From the NCBI GenBank assembly GCA_019359675.1, contig JAHHGX010000067.1, positions 124,001 through 188,000 of the forward strand: 64,000 nt of DNA. The letters run 5' to 3'. Made by a program: the position numbers and the translations under genes. Under the pieces are notes generated by a model that saw only the letters and a list, made by a program, of their open reading frames with translations, searched no databases and was not told the DNA's origin. This document shows positions 17,406 through 26,159 of this stretch, piece by piece. How positions within the stretch are numbered: the stretch's first letter is position 1; the number at the start of each line of letters is the position of its first letter. The stretch is from Calothrix sp. FI2-JRJ7. GTDB taxonomy: Bacteria > Cyanobacteriota > Cyanobacteriia > Cyanobacteriales > Nostocaceae.

Positions 17406-18659
17406 ATGATGCGTAAACCAGTTCTAACAATTTTTTACCAATTCAATCCTTGGAACAGTACTATCGGAGGAATTCAGACTCTAATTAGACTTTTTATCAA
17501 GTACGCACCCAATGATTTTGAGGTCAGACTTGTTGGGACAGGAGATAAAGGAGATAAAAATATCGGTGAGTGGCAAGAAGCTGTTTTTGCTGGTAGATCG
17601 ATAAAATTTCTGCCTTTATTCGCTTTAGAGAATGATAATGTTAGGAATTTGATCCCGACAACAGTTAAGTATACTGCGGCTTTGTTGGGACGTAATTTCG
17701 CTTCTGATTTCATGCATTTTCATCGTTTGGAGCCAACTTTAGCTACTTGGCATTGGCAAGGTGAAAAAACGTTGTTTATCCACAATGATATTCACGCGCA
17801 AATGAAAGCAGAAGGCGATAAGAAGGCGATTCTTTGGCGAAGGTTCCCAAAAGTTTATTTTGCTCTTGAAAGTTTATTAGTGCGTCAGTTTAATCAAATT
17901 TTGTCGTGCAATACTAAGTCGGCACAATTTTATCAACAGCACTATCCTAATTTGAGTGACCGTATAGCTTACATTAAAAATTCCTTTGATGACGAAGTTT
18001 TTTATCCATTGCATCATCATGAACGCGCGTCTATGAAACGCGAGTTAGCTCGAAAGTTCGGTAAAAAGGAACAAACGAAATTTATTTTGTTTGCTGGTAG
18101 GTTGCATCCTCAGAAAGACCCTGTGTTACTTGTACAGGCGTTATCTCTTATGAAAAAACAATTAAATAGCCAGTCACATGAACAAGACGTTCATTTATTA
18201 ATCGTTGGTGAAGGTGAGTTGGCGCCACAACTGCGGGATCATATAGATAATTTAGGTTTAACAAACTTTGTCACAATGTTGGGAGCTTTAAATCAAGCTG
18301 AGTTGGCAGATTTACAGCGCATTTGTGATGTATTTGCTTTGAGTAGCGCATACGAGGGTTTACCATTGGTTGCTTTGGAAGCTCTTGCTTGTGGAACTCC
18401 AGTTGTTACCACACAAACCGGAGAAACGCCATTACTATTAACTCATGACAGTGGAGTAGTTTGTAATGAACGAACTCCAGAATGTATTGCTTCTGCACTG
18501 CATCAAGTTTTAAGTAAAAGTGATAACTTCTCGCAAGAAGCTTGCACGCGCGTTGCTCGTCCATACGCTGCCCGCACTGTTGTAAATGAGGTTTACGCTG
18601 ATATGTTGCTTATCTGGAGTAAAAAAGTACGAGTTTTACAAGAAATACCTACAAATTAG
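17406..18659 (+). CDS. Glycosyltransferase family 4 (first gene of cluster)
   Basis: About 417 residues from ATG 17406 (a GTG at 17379 gives a longer frame; ATG 17406 or 17409 fits the AAGG purines upstream better). GT-B fold: the N-terminal half has an acceptor-type IGGIQTLIRLFIKYAP segment and the C-terminal half carries ILFAGRLHPQKDPVLLVQAL and the nucleotide-sugar motif ALSSAYEGLPLVALEALACGTPVV with the EX7E pattern. It probably adds a sugar to a polysaccharide intermediate at the inner membrane. Donor and acceptor are unknown. Confidence 0.88.
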   Translation: MMRKPVLTIFYQFNPWNSTIGGIQTLIRLFIKYAPNDFEVRLVGTGDKGDKNIGEWQEAVFAGRSIKFLPLFALENDNVRNLIPTTVKYTAALLGRNFASDFMHFHRLEPTLATWHWQGEKTLFIHNDIHAQMKAEGDKKAILWRRFPKVYFALESLLVRQFNQILSCNTKSAQFYQQHYPNLSDRIAYIKNSFDDEVFYPLHHHERASMKRELARKFGKKEQTKFILFAGRLHPQKDPVLLVQALSLMKKQLNSQSHEQDVHLLIVGEGELAPQLRDHIDNLGLTNFVTMLGALNQAELADLQRICDVFALSSAYEGLPLVALEALACGTPVVTTQTGETPLLLTHDSGVVCNERTPECIASALHQVLSKSDNFSQEACTRVARPYAARTVVNEVYADMLLIWSKKVRVLQEIPTN

Positions 18660-18840
18660 TCAATTCATTGAATTGCATAATTTATATGTTAGAGATAGAA
18701 CTCGTTTATTTGAACTAATCGAAACGAACAATCAAATTCAACACAGTTGAATTAACTAGGAGGCAAAAAGAAGAAGAATAATAAAAAGTAATGTTGCTAA
18801 GTTCATGAGTACACTTTGAGTTATTTATTTTACTTGAGTT

Positions 18841-20028
18841 ATGAGAATAGCTGTTATTGGTGCAAAGGGTCTACCGCCTTTACAAGGTGGGATTGAGCAT
18901 TACTGTGCGGAACTTTATCCACGTATGGTTACTCAGGGTTGCAGTGTCGATTTATTCGCTCGCGCTTCCTATACAGAAACTAAATTGGGTAAACGTTATG
19001 ACTATAAAGGGGTTAACGTTATACCTTTACCTGGCTTGAAAATGCGTGGAATTGATGCTTTCGTCACTTCTGCTCTCGGCGCCGTTGCTTCTTCTACTAG
19101 TCACTACGATATAATTCACTTTCACGCGCTTGGTCCATCGTTATTTACATGTTTACCGCGCATTGCTTCAAATTCTAAAATTGTTGTTACTTGTCAGGGA
19201 CTTGACTGGCAAAGAGCAAAATGGGGAAGTTTTTCGACTGGTCTGATACAACTGGGTGAGCAAGCAGCCGTCAAATTTGCTCATGGTATTATTGTTGTTT
19301 CCAATGCGCTTCAGACTTATTTCCAGCGGACTTATGGTAGGCAAACTGTTTATATCCCAAATGCTCCTGCATCTTATGCGGACTCTGACTCACAGTTCAA
19401 TTATGGTAAAGAGTTGGGTTTAGAAAAAGGACGCTATATACTATTCCTGGGTAGAATGGTTCCCGAAAAACGTCCTGATTTACTTATCGAAGCATTTTCA
19501 AAATTACAACAAACGGGATGGAAGTTAGTATTGGCTGGTGGTGTCAGCGACACTAAAACTTATACTGCTGAGATATTAAACAAAATTTCCAACAACCCGA
19601 ACATTGTCTTTGCTGGAGAATTGCGAGGTGTGCGGCTTGCAGAGATTGTACGAGGCGCCGGGTTATTTGCACTACCTTCTGACCTCGAAGGATTACCTTT
19701 AGCGATGCTCGAAGCCATGCGCGAAGGCATTCCTGTTGTTGCGAGCGATATTCCTCCCCATCAACAATTAGTAGCAGGACGTGGAATACTATTTGAGGCT
19801 GGGAATGTAGATTCTTGCTTACAGTCGCTTCAATGGTCTATTCAGAATCCACAAGAATGTGCGAAAATGGCAAAAAATGCTCAAATTTATCTACAAAACA
19901 ACTATAGCTGGGAACGAATCACCTCTGATACGATGCGACTATACACAAAATTGCTCAATTCACCTCTATCAGAAGGTGCATTAGAGACAAGAAAAAGTGA
20001 ACTTTTCAGTATAACAGGAAAGAAGTAA
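18841..20028 (+). CDS. Glycosyltransferase family 4
   Basis: 395 residues with a GT-B fold. The N-terminal GAKGLPPLQGGIEHYCAELYPRM is a characteristic GT4 start (glycine-rich loop and GGIE). The C-terminal half contains ILFLGRMVPEKRPDLLIEAF and ALPSDLEGLPLAMLEAMREGIPVVASD, with the conserved EX7E glutamates. ATG at 18841 begins after a long untranslated gap of 180 bases. Part of the polysaccharide cluster. Confidence 0.9.
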   Translation: MRIAVIGAKGLPPLQGGIEHYCAELYPRMVTQGCSVDLFARASYTETKLGKRYDYKGVNVIPLPGLKMRGIDAFVTSALGAVASSTSHYDIIHFHALGPSLFTCLPRIASNSKIVVTCQGLDWQRAKWGSFSTGLIQLGEQAAVKFAHGIIVVSNALQTYFQRTYGRQTVYIPNAPASYADSDSQFNYGKELGLEKGRYILFLGRMVPEKRPDLLIEAFSKLQQTGWKLVLAGGVSDTKTYTAEILNKISNNPNIVFAGELRGVRLAEIVRGAGLFALPSDLEGLPLAMLEAMREGIPVVASDIPPHQQLVAGRGILFEAGNVDSCLQSLQWSIQNPQECAKMAKNAQIYLQNNYSWERITSDTMRLYTKLLNSPLSEGALETRKSELFSITGKK

Positions 20029-20046
20029 GTATGGTATTAGTTTTTT

Positions 20047-20181
20047 GTCATTCAAAAAGAAATCCCGGTTCTATAAAAAATCGTTGTTTTGATTGCAATT
20101 TATCGTCATTGAAAAAGAAACCCCGTTTCTGTAAAAAGTCGTTGTTTTGATTGCAATTTATCGATAAGAAACCGGGTTCCT
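20047..20181. repeat. Tandem 58-bp direct repeats (AGAAACC family)
   Basis: Two adjacent copies (20047-20104 and 20105-20162) begin GTCATT and end GATTGCAATTTATC, and a third partial copy follows with AAGAAACCGGGTTCCTGG. Each contains an AGAAACCNGGTTTCT-like palindrome and a TCGTTGTTTTGATTGCAA tail. The related element at 55465-55530 has the same arrangement. Confidence 0.85.
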
Positions 20182-20237
20182 GGAAACCAATAACGAATGA
20201 CAATTAACTATAAACAGTAGCCATAAGGGTATATGCA

Positions 20238-22364
20238 ATGGAAAAGGGCTTTTGGTCAGTATTGTTAGTTTTAAAACGGCGTGGATTACCTGCTTTAATT
20301 ACTTTTACTGCGGTAATTGGTGGAGCGGTTGCTTATTTGAAAGTAACTCCGCGTCTATATGAAAGCTCATCAAGATTGATATTTGATGATAGACGAACGA
20401 GTGTCTCTGATTTAGGACGCGACTTATCACAAACATCAATAACTAGTCTAGGAAATAGCCCTCTTGCTAATCAAGCGGAGTTAATTAAGTCTGAGCGGAT
20501 TCTAACTCAAGCATTAGCGATAGCTGAAAATTCCGATGGTGGGCAAAATGGATCAACTAAACTTACCGTCGATGAATTTAGTCAAGGAATAAGAGTCAAA
20601 ACTATTCCTGCGACTAATATTCTCGAAATTAGTTATCAATCAAAGAATCCAGACCTTGCTGCAACATATGCAAATGCCGTAGCAATGGCGACGATTCGCG
20701 ATAACATTAAATCGATAAGTTCCGAAGCTACCAAAGTTCGTCAATTTTTACAGCAGCAGCTACCGCAAGCGCGAACCCAACTTCAAGCAGCAGAAGTGGC
20801 GGAAAATAATTATCGTCAGCAAAGTAGCATCGTCGATTTTGACGAACAAACCAAAAGCCTTGTTCAAAGTGTGGCATCGCTTGAAGACCAACAGCGTACT
20901 CTTGCAACCCAACTTCAAGAAGCAAATTCACGTCTTGAGTCGTTGCGTCAAGTAACCCAAGCCAAAGGACTTGATACAGCGTATGAATCTGTTCGCGGTG
21001 GTCAAGACCAAGAACTGCAAAAATTGCGTGCCAAACTTGCCGAGCAAGAGACTCAACTTATTGAGGCTCGGTTAAAATTTACTGATAGTCATCCCACTGT
21101 CGTTAAAATGTTGCTTTCTCGCGATGCTCTCCGCAGTCTTTATGCCCAAGAACTCTCGCGTGTCGCTCCAGAATCTGGCGCCAATAATTCAAATAATAAT
21201 ATAGCGGGCGACCCAATCAGCCAAGATTTAACGTCCCAACTTATAACAAATGAAATTGAAAGAGCGGCAGTTGCGGAAAAGCTTCAGCTTACCCAAAATA
21301 ATATAGCCCAACTCCGAAACCGACTCACTCAACTTCCCCTCCAACAACAACCCCTTACAGCTTTAATTCGTAAACGCGAAGAAGCTGCTGCATCACTCAA
21401 ATTTTTACAAGCCAAATTTGAAGAAGCACGTATTGCCGAAGCGCAAAAAGTTAGTACCCTGCAAGTAATTCAAGCTGCAAAAGCAGCAAGTATCGCTAGT
21501 TCTCCCAAACCTAACGTTGTACTTGCCCTTGCTGGCACCTTCGGTTTACTGTTAGCAACAGGTGTGGTTATCCTTTTAGAAGTAATGGATAACACCCTAC
21601 ATGATGCTTCTGAAGCTGAAGAATTACTCAAACTACCTTTACTTGGTGTATTACCACGTTTACCAGCTAAAACATTAGCATTAGAACCCGCTGACGGTTT
21701 TCTTGATAACGTCGCTTTGGTCGAACCATATCGAATGCTGTTTAAATCACTCGAATTTCGTACTTCTGAACTACAGCTATTAGTAGTAAGTAGTACTATT
21801 TCCGGTGAAGGCAAATCTATTGTGGCTTCGCACCTTGCTGCTGTATCAGCAATGTTATCACGGCGAACTTTAATAATCGACGCTGACTTACGGCGCCCTG
21901 TACAACATACTATTTTTAACCTGCCAGCGAAACCAGGTATCACTGATATAGTCGAAGGAAATATCAGTTTAAAAGAAGCCGTACAGCCTACCGAAATTGA
22001 AAATCTTTCAGTACTTACATGTGGCGGAATATACGGAAGACCATCGCAAATACTCGAATCCGCAGCTATGAAAAAACTCATAGCAGAAGCTGCCGCTAAC
22101 TATGATTTTGTCATAATTGACACACCTCCATTGAGCGCCTGTGCCGACACAGCCACCTTAGCCAAACAATGCGAAGGTGTGCTAATGGTAACACGTCCGA
22201 ACATCACTGTTAAAGAAGTACTTCAACGCGCAGTTTCCGAATTAAACAACAATCACATCCCTATTGTTGGAGTAGTAGTTAATGGTATGACTTCACAAAC
22301 CGAACAATATTACCGCTATCCCATGAGCGGTTATCAAATGAAACGTCTAAAAGCCAAAATTTAA
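20238..22364 (+). CDS. Wzz/Wzc-type polysaccharide tyrosine autokinase
   Basis: 708 residues. A Wzz chain-length domain lies between two membrane helices (about 15-35, and about 428-450: VVLALAGTFGLLLATGVVILLEV), with a long periplasmic coiled coil between them. The cytoplasmic BY-kinase domain has Walker A SGEGKS (near 522-527), Walker A' LIIDADLRRP and Walker B FVIIDTPP (near 622-628). The C-terminal QYYRYPMSGYQ supplies tyrosines for autophosphorylation. Such proteins control polymer length and export. Its presence alongside both a ligase/polymerase and an ABC exporter suggests more than one assembly route, or a hybrid one. Confidence 0.92.
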   Translation: MEKGFWSVLLVLKRRGLPALITFTAVIGGAVAYLKVTPRLYESSSRLIFDDRRTSVSDLGRDLSQTSITSLGNSPLANQAELIKSERILTQALAIAENSDGGQNGSTKLTVDEFSQGIRVKTIPATNILEISYQSKNPDLAATYANAVAMATIRDNIKSISSEATKVRQFLQQQLPQARTQLQAAEVAENNYRQQSSIVDFDEQTKSLVQSVASLEDQQRTLATQLQEANSRLESLRQVTQAKGLDTAYESVRGGQDQELQKLRAKLAEQETQLIEARLKFTDSHPTVVKMLLSRDALRSLYAQELSRVAPESGANNSNNNIAGDPISQDLTSQLITNEIERAAVAEKLQLTQNNIAQLRNRLTQLPLQQQPLTALIRKREEAAASLKFLQAKFEEARIAEAQKVSTLQVIQAAKAASIASSPKPNVVLALAGTFGLLLATGVVILLEVMDNTLHDASEAEELLKLPLLGVLPRLPAKTLALEPADGFLDNVALVEPYRMLFKSLEFRTSELQLLVVSSTISGEGKSIVASHLAAVSAMLSRRTLIIDADLRRPVQHTIFNLPAKPGITDIVEGNISLKEAVQPTEIENLSVLTCGGIYGRPSQILESAAMKKLIAEAAANYDFVIIDTPPLSACADTATLAKQCEGVLMVTRPNITVKEVLQRAVSELNNNHIPIVGVVVNGMTSQTEQYYRYPMSGYQMKRLKAKI

Positions 22365-22374
22365 CTCCTAACTC

Positions 22375-22442
22375 GTAAGGTGCGTGACGCTACTAGTTAA
22401 TTAGTTTCACCTTGCGATTGTTGTGGCGTCACGCACTCTACC
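22375..22442. repeat. Long inverted repeat, GTGCGTGACGC family
   Basis: The left arm GTAAGGTGCGTGACGCTAC (22375-22393) pairs with GTGGCGTCACGCACTCTAC at 22423-22441. The loop TAGTTAATTAGTTTCACC... resembles the reverse complement of the loop in the copy at 52323-52389, so this copy is inverted. Related copies: 42672-42736 and 48018-48086. Confidence 0.85.
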
Positions 22443-22446
22443 TTTT

Positions 22447-22467
22447 AACTCCTAACTCCTAACTCTC
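22447..22467. repeat. AACTCCT heptamers before the ligase gene
   Basis: AACTCCT twice, then AACTCTCC, immediately before the ATG at 22469. As at cysK, the repeat takes the place of a ribosome site. Confidence 0.7.
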
Positions 22468-22468
22468 C

Positions 22469-23902
22469 ATGTTGACTCGTACTCGTTCCCATTTACTAGC
22501 GTTGTTTGTCTCACTTTTAGGAGTGAGTATAGCTATCATGTCTGGGTTTATGGCAGGTGCAAGTCCAATGCTTTTGGGACTCGGGTTTGCGACAGTACCA
22601 ATTGTTGCATTTTTCTTTATGCAGTTTGAAGTCGCTGCAATTGGATTATTAGTACTGCGAAGTGCGCTCGACCCATTTTCAGGTATGCAACTTCCAGCAG
22701 CGTTTGCTATTGGTGTTAGCGCTTTGACTCTGCTGTATGTAGTAGTGCAGCTAATAACTAAAAAACAAGTAATTACTGAAAAGTTATGGTGGATATTTGC
22801 CACTTGGGTCGCTTTACAGTCTTTATGGCTAGTACTAATGTTTATAGGTGGCTTAGGGTCGGATGCTTCACAACTACAAACCAGTTTACGTGAGTGGGTA
22901 CGAATTTTTTCTTGGTTGATGGTTTATTTGCTAATGTTGCAGCTTAAAGACAAAGTTCACCCAGAAATCATTGTCTCAAGATTATTTTTAGCCTTAATTG
23001 TACCTAGTACTATTGCATTAATGCAAATCTTTGCACCATCGCTTTTGCCTCCAATGTTTGGTGGTGGTGGAGATGAATACGGCGCCATTGGTGCAAGTAT
23101 ATCGCGCGTAAATGGTACATTAGGACACCCTAATACATTCGCCACATTTTTACTTTTATTCATTGGGTTAACGTTATGGAAACTAGGTAAAGCAAAGCAG
23201 CGCTTATACTGGTTGTGCTTACTGGGACTATTAGCGTTTTTCTACGTTGCAACCAAAGCTTTGTTTGCTTTAGCAATGCTTGGTGTTTTTCTTTTGGTAT
23301 TTATTGTTCCAAAGTTGAGTTTACCAAAAATTATTGGCGGCGCCTTACTATTTGCAATAGCCATCGCCTTATTTGCCAGCACAGAATTTGGACAACAGCG
23401 TCTTGCATCACTCGCAAGTACACCCTTATTTAACTCCAACATAGATATATCACGTGCAATTTTACTATCAGCAAGCGACGGAAATAGTTTTAACTGGCGC
23501 ATAGCACAGTGGACATTTTTACTACAAGCTTGGGAACACCAACCAATATTAGGATATGGACTGGCAACGTGTAAACAATTAACTGTTTTTGATGCATATG
23601 CACATAACGATTATATCCGCGCTTTAGCAGAAGGTGGAATAATCGGATTTGCTGCATTTATATTATTATTCATTGGACTATTTACATATTTATTACAAAT
23701 ATTCCGTACAGCGCAACCAAATAGTAAACAAAGAAACTTATGTTTAGTTCTACTTGCAATGCTATCAGCCATTATGGTGGGAATGTTAACTGAAAATATT
23801 TGGAGCCATACCACATTATTTTTCTATTTATGGACATTAGTATCCGTAGCAGGATGGCAATGGGGAAAAGATGTAGAAACGAGACATGTCGCGTCTGTTT
23901 AA
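22469..23902 (+). CDS. O-antigen ligase/polymerase (Wzy/WaaL-like) membrane protein
   Basis: 477 residues with about 10-12 hydrophobic helices throughout. The large periplasmic loop and the motif NGTLGHPNTFATFLLLF followed by the later AHNDYIRALAEGGIIGF are typical of the O-antigen ligase family (PF04932), with the conserved histidine of HNDYI. It either polymerises repeat units or ligates finished chains to a lipid or protein acceptor. The last residues (about 468-477, VETRHVASV) come from a diverged copy of a palindromic repeat. Confidence 0.9.
   Translation: MLTRTRSHLLALFVSLLGVSIAIMSGFMAGASPMLLGLGFATVPIVAFFFMQFEVAAIGLLVLRSALDPFSGMQLPAAFAIGVSALTLLYVVVQLITKKQVITEKLWWIFATWVALQSLWLVLMFIGGLGSDASQLQTSLREWVRIFSWLMVYLLMLQLKDKVHPEIIVSRLFLALIVPSTIALMQIFAPSLLPPMFGGGGDEYGAIGASISRVNGTLGHPNTFATFLLLFIGLTLWKLGKAKQRLYWLCLLGLLAFFYVATKALFALAMLGVFLLVFIVPKLSLPKIIGGALLFAIAIALFASTEFGQQRLASLASTPLFNSNIDISRAILLSASDGNSFNWRIAQWTFLLQAWEHQPILGYGLATCKQLTVFDAYAHNDYIRALAEGGIIGFAAFILLFIGLFTYLLQIFRTAQPNSKQRNLCLVLLAMLSAIMVGMLTENIWSHTTLFFYLWTLVSVAGWQWGKDVETRHVASV
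23873..23900. repeat. Diverged 28-bp palindromic repeat at the ligase C-terminus
   Basis: Aligns over 28 bases with the copy at 2255-2282 (shared core GACATGTCGCGTCT) with about five differences. It encodes the last residues and lies across the end of the ligase gene. Confidence 0.75.
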
Positions 23903-23921
23903 AAATTAGGAGTTAATTATC

Positions 23922-24935
23922 ATGAATATGCCAATACCAAAAGTATCAATAGTAATTCCAGCATATAACGCGATGAAATATCTACCAGACACTCTCCAAA
24001 GTGTCTGGTGCCAAACTTTTACCGATTTTGAGGTAATATTAGTTGATGATGGAAGCTCAGATGATATCAAACAATGGGCTTCTCAAATCACAGATTCACG
24101 GTTTAAATTTATTTCACAACCAAATCAAGGTGCATCAACTGCACGTAATACTGGCATTTTAGCTTCTCAAAGTAAGTATATCGCCCTTTTAGACGCTGAT
24201 GATTTATGGGTGCCAACCAAATTAGAAGCACATGTTGACCAATTAGACAATAATCCTAAAGTTGCATTGAGTTATAGTTGGACGGCAATGATGAATTCTC
24301 AAGGGCAACCAACAGGTAGATTACTGAAACCAAGCGCTGATGGTAATGTATACTCAAAACTACTTGTTAAAAATATTATTGACTGTCCCTCAGTTGTAGT
24401 TAGACGCAGTTGTTTTAATAAAGTTGGTTTGTTTAATACAAACATTCGATATAACGAAGACTGGGAAATGTGGATTAGAATAGCCGCAGTTTATGAGTTT
24501 TCGGTCATTAAACAACCATTAGTCTACTACCGACAGCATCCTAATAACGTTTCTAAAAATTGGCGCCAGATGCAGCTAGGTTTTAATGAAGTCATCAAAA
24601 GTGCTTTCAAGTCAGCACCAAGCGAACTTCAGCATTTGAAAAAGCCTAGTTATGGTCATGCTAATTTAGTACTAGCTTGGAAAGCATTGCAAAGCAAAGA
24701 CAAAGATTTTGAACTCGCAGCAAATTTTCGCGCTTCTGCTTTACGTTACGATCCCAAACAAATTTTATCGCCAGAGTTTTGGCGCCTAAGTGTCGCCATA
24801 GCATTAATGCGTTACTTGGGTATAGGAGGTTATAACCGTTTTTTAGAATTTGCTTACGCACTCAGAAAACGTCTTTCTAACCAAACATCCACACCCGCAA
24901 CACAAAACTGGAAACCAAACGAAATATTTTTCTAA
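23922..24935 (+). CDS. Glycosyltransferase family 2 (GT-A)
   Basis: 337 residues. N-terminal KVSIVIPAYNAMKYLPDTLQSV is the GT2 start; VDDGSSDD and LLDADDLW provide the nucleotide and DXD-like metal-binding motifs, and NEDWEMWIRIA is the usual acceptor-side motif. It is closely related to the gene at 26160: both share YNAMKYLP/YNAMRYLP, ADDLWVP and YYRQHPxNV, indicating a local duplication. It follows the ligase by 19 bases. Confidence 0.9.
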   Translation: MNMPIPKVSIVIPAYNAMKYLPDTLQSVWCQTFTDFEVILVDDGSSDDIKQWASQITDSRFKFISQPNQGASTARNTGILASQSKYIALLDADDLWVPTKLEAHVDQLDNNPKVALSYSWTAMMNSQGQPTGRLLKPSADGNVYSKLLVKNIIDCPSVVVRRSCFNKVGLFNTNIRYNEDWEMWIRIAAVYEFSVIKQPLVYYRQHPNNVSKNWRQMQLGFNEVIKSAFKSAPSELQHLKKPSYGHANLVLAWKALQSKDKDFELAANFRASALRYDPKQILSPEFWRLSVAIALMRYLGIGGYNRFLEFAYALRKRLSNQTSTPATQNWKPNEIFF

Positions 24936-24948
24936 CCCCTTATCGACC

Positions 24949-26157
24949 ATGAAAGTATCTATAGTAGTCGGTGGAAGATGGCACGCAATAGAACTCGCAC
25001 GCGAGTTGCATAAAAACGGTTACCTACACCGACTTATAACTAACTACCCTAAATTCAAAACACGCAGTTGGGGTGTACCTGATGATAAAGTCGTTAGCTT
25101 ACCCCTGACATTACTATTAAATAAAGCTATTGAAAAAGTTGGTGGCGCCAAATTAGTTCGTAAATCATTACCTACTATATATCAAATGTTCGCCTCCGCA
25201 GCTGTTCGCCATTTGGAAGGCAGTACATTAGTTCATGGTTGGTCGAGTTGCTCACTTCCAGCAATTGAGTGGGCAAAGCGAAATAATGTACCATTTCTTT
25301 TAGAGCGAAGTTCAGCGCATATCAGCTACCAAGCCAAATTATTAGAAGCAGAATATCAAAAATTTGGGCTATCCTGTACAGAAATTCATCCGCAAATAGT
25401 TGAGACAGAATTAGCTGAATATGAATTAGCAAATCAAGTGGCAGTTCCAAGCTACTTTGCTGAACGTAGTTTTATCGAAGAAGGATTTCCTTCAGACCGT
25501 TTAGTTCATAACCGTTTTGGTACAAATTTAAAAACCTTCTCACCTGGAGTTAAGCTTGATGATGTATTTCGTGTTGTTTACGCTGGTTCTCTTAGCGTTC
25601 GCAAAGGAATACATTATCTTGTTGAAGGTTTTATGCAAGCAAATATTCCCAATAGTGAACTTTGTTTAATTGGAGGTGCTACACCAGAAACAGCACAACT
25701 AATTGCATCTGGAGACTCACGGGTTAAGTGTATTGGTCACATTCCCGAACCAAAGTTAGCAGAATATTACCATCAGAGCAGTGTCTTTGTATTACCTAGT
25801 ATTGAAGATGGATTTGCATATGTCATCTTACAAGCAATTGCCTGTGGTGTACCGTTAATTTGCACTACAAACAGTGGTGGTGAAGATGTATTGCGTATTA
25901 ATAATGCATCACCAGTTGAGTTGGAAAATAATATAGATGAGTATCCAGCAGGTTATATTATTCCTCCAGCGAATAGTGAAGTTATTGCTTCACTGTTAAC
26001 AAAACTTGCAAATAACCCAGAATTACTAGCTCAAAAACAGCAAAATGCGCTTGCATTTAAATCTCAAGACTTGAGTTGGGAACAATATGCACTACGGGCA
26101 GTGGAAGCATATAAAAAGTTAGGAGTGAGGAGTGAGGAGTTAGGAGTTAGGAGTTAA
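24949..26157 (+). CDS. Glycosyltransferase family 4
   Basis: 402 residues from ATG 24949, 13 bases after the preceding stop; a longer frame back to 24850 overlaps that gene and is unlikely. N-terminal MKVSIVVGGRWHAIELARELHKNGY, then VHGWSSCSLPAIEWAK. The GT-B C-terminal half has VVYAGSLSVRKGIHYLVEGF and VLPSIEDGFAYVILQAIACGVPLI with the EX7E-like region. The last 13 residues (KLGVRSEELGVRS) are translated from a GAGTTAG/GAGTGAG tandem repeat and are unlikely to be native to the enzyme. Confidence 0.9.
   Translation: MKVSIVVGGRWHAIELARELHKNGYLHRLITNYPKFKTRSWGVPDDKVVSLPLTLLLNKAIEKVGGAKLVRKSLPTIYQMFASAAVRHLEGSTLVHGWSSCSLPAIEWAKRNNVPFLLERSSAHISYQAKLLEAEYQKFGLSCTEIHPQIVETELAEYELANQVAVPSYFAERSFIEEGFPSDRLVHNRFGTNLKTFSPGVKLDDVFRVVYAGSLSVRKGIHYLVEGFMQANIPNSELCLIGGATPETAQLIASGDSRVKCIGHIPEPKLAEYYHQSSVFVLPSIEDGFAYVILQAIACGVPLICTTNSGGEDVLRINNASPVELENNIDEYPAGYIIPPANSEVIASLLTKLANNPELLAQKQQNALAFKSQDLSWEQYALRAVEAYKKLGVRSEELGVRS
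26118..26156. repeat. Heptamer tandem repeat forming a gene 3' end
   Basis: GTTAGGA/GTGAGGA heptamers run through the last codons and the stop of the glycosyltransferase gene. The heptamer has moved the stop codon; the next gene starts at 26160, two bases later. Confidence 0.8.
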
Positions 26158-26159
26158 GT

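Noticed and set aside
21470-22081. 203-codon minus-strand ORF inside the tyrosine kinase gene
   Set aside because: Antisense shadow of a conserved domain; Ser-rich product with no motif.
24850-24948. Upstream start for the GT4 gene
   Set aside because: It would overlap the preceding GT2 gene by 86 bases and adds an N-terminus unlike the family; ATG 24949 begins at the conserved MKVSIVVGG.
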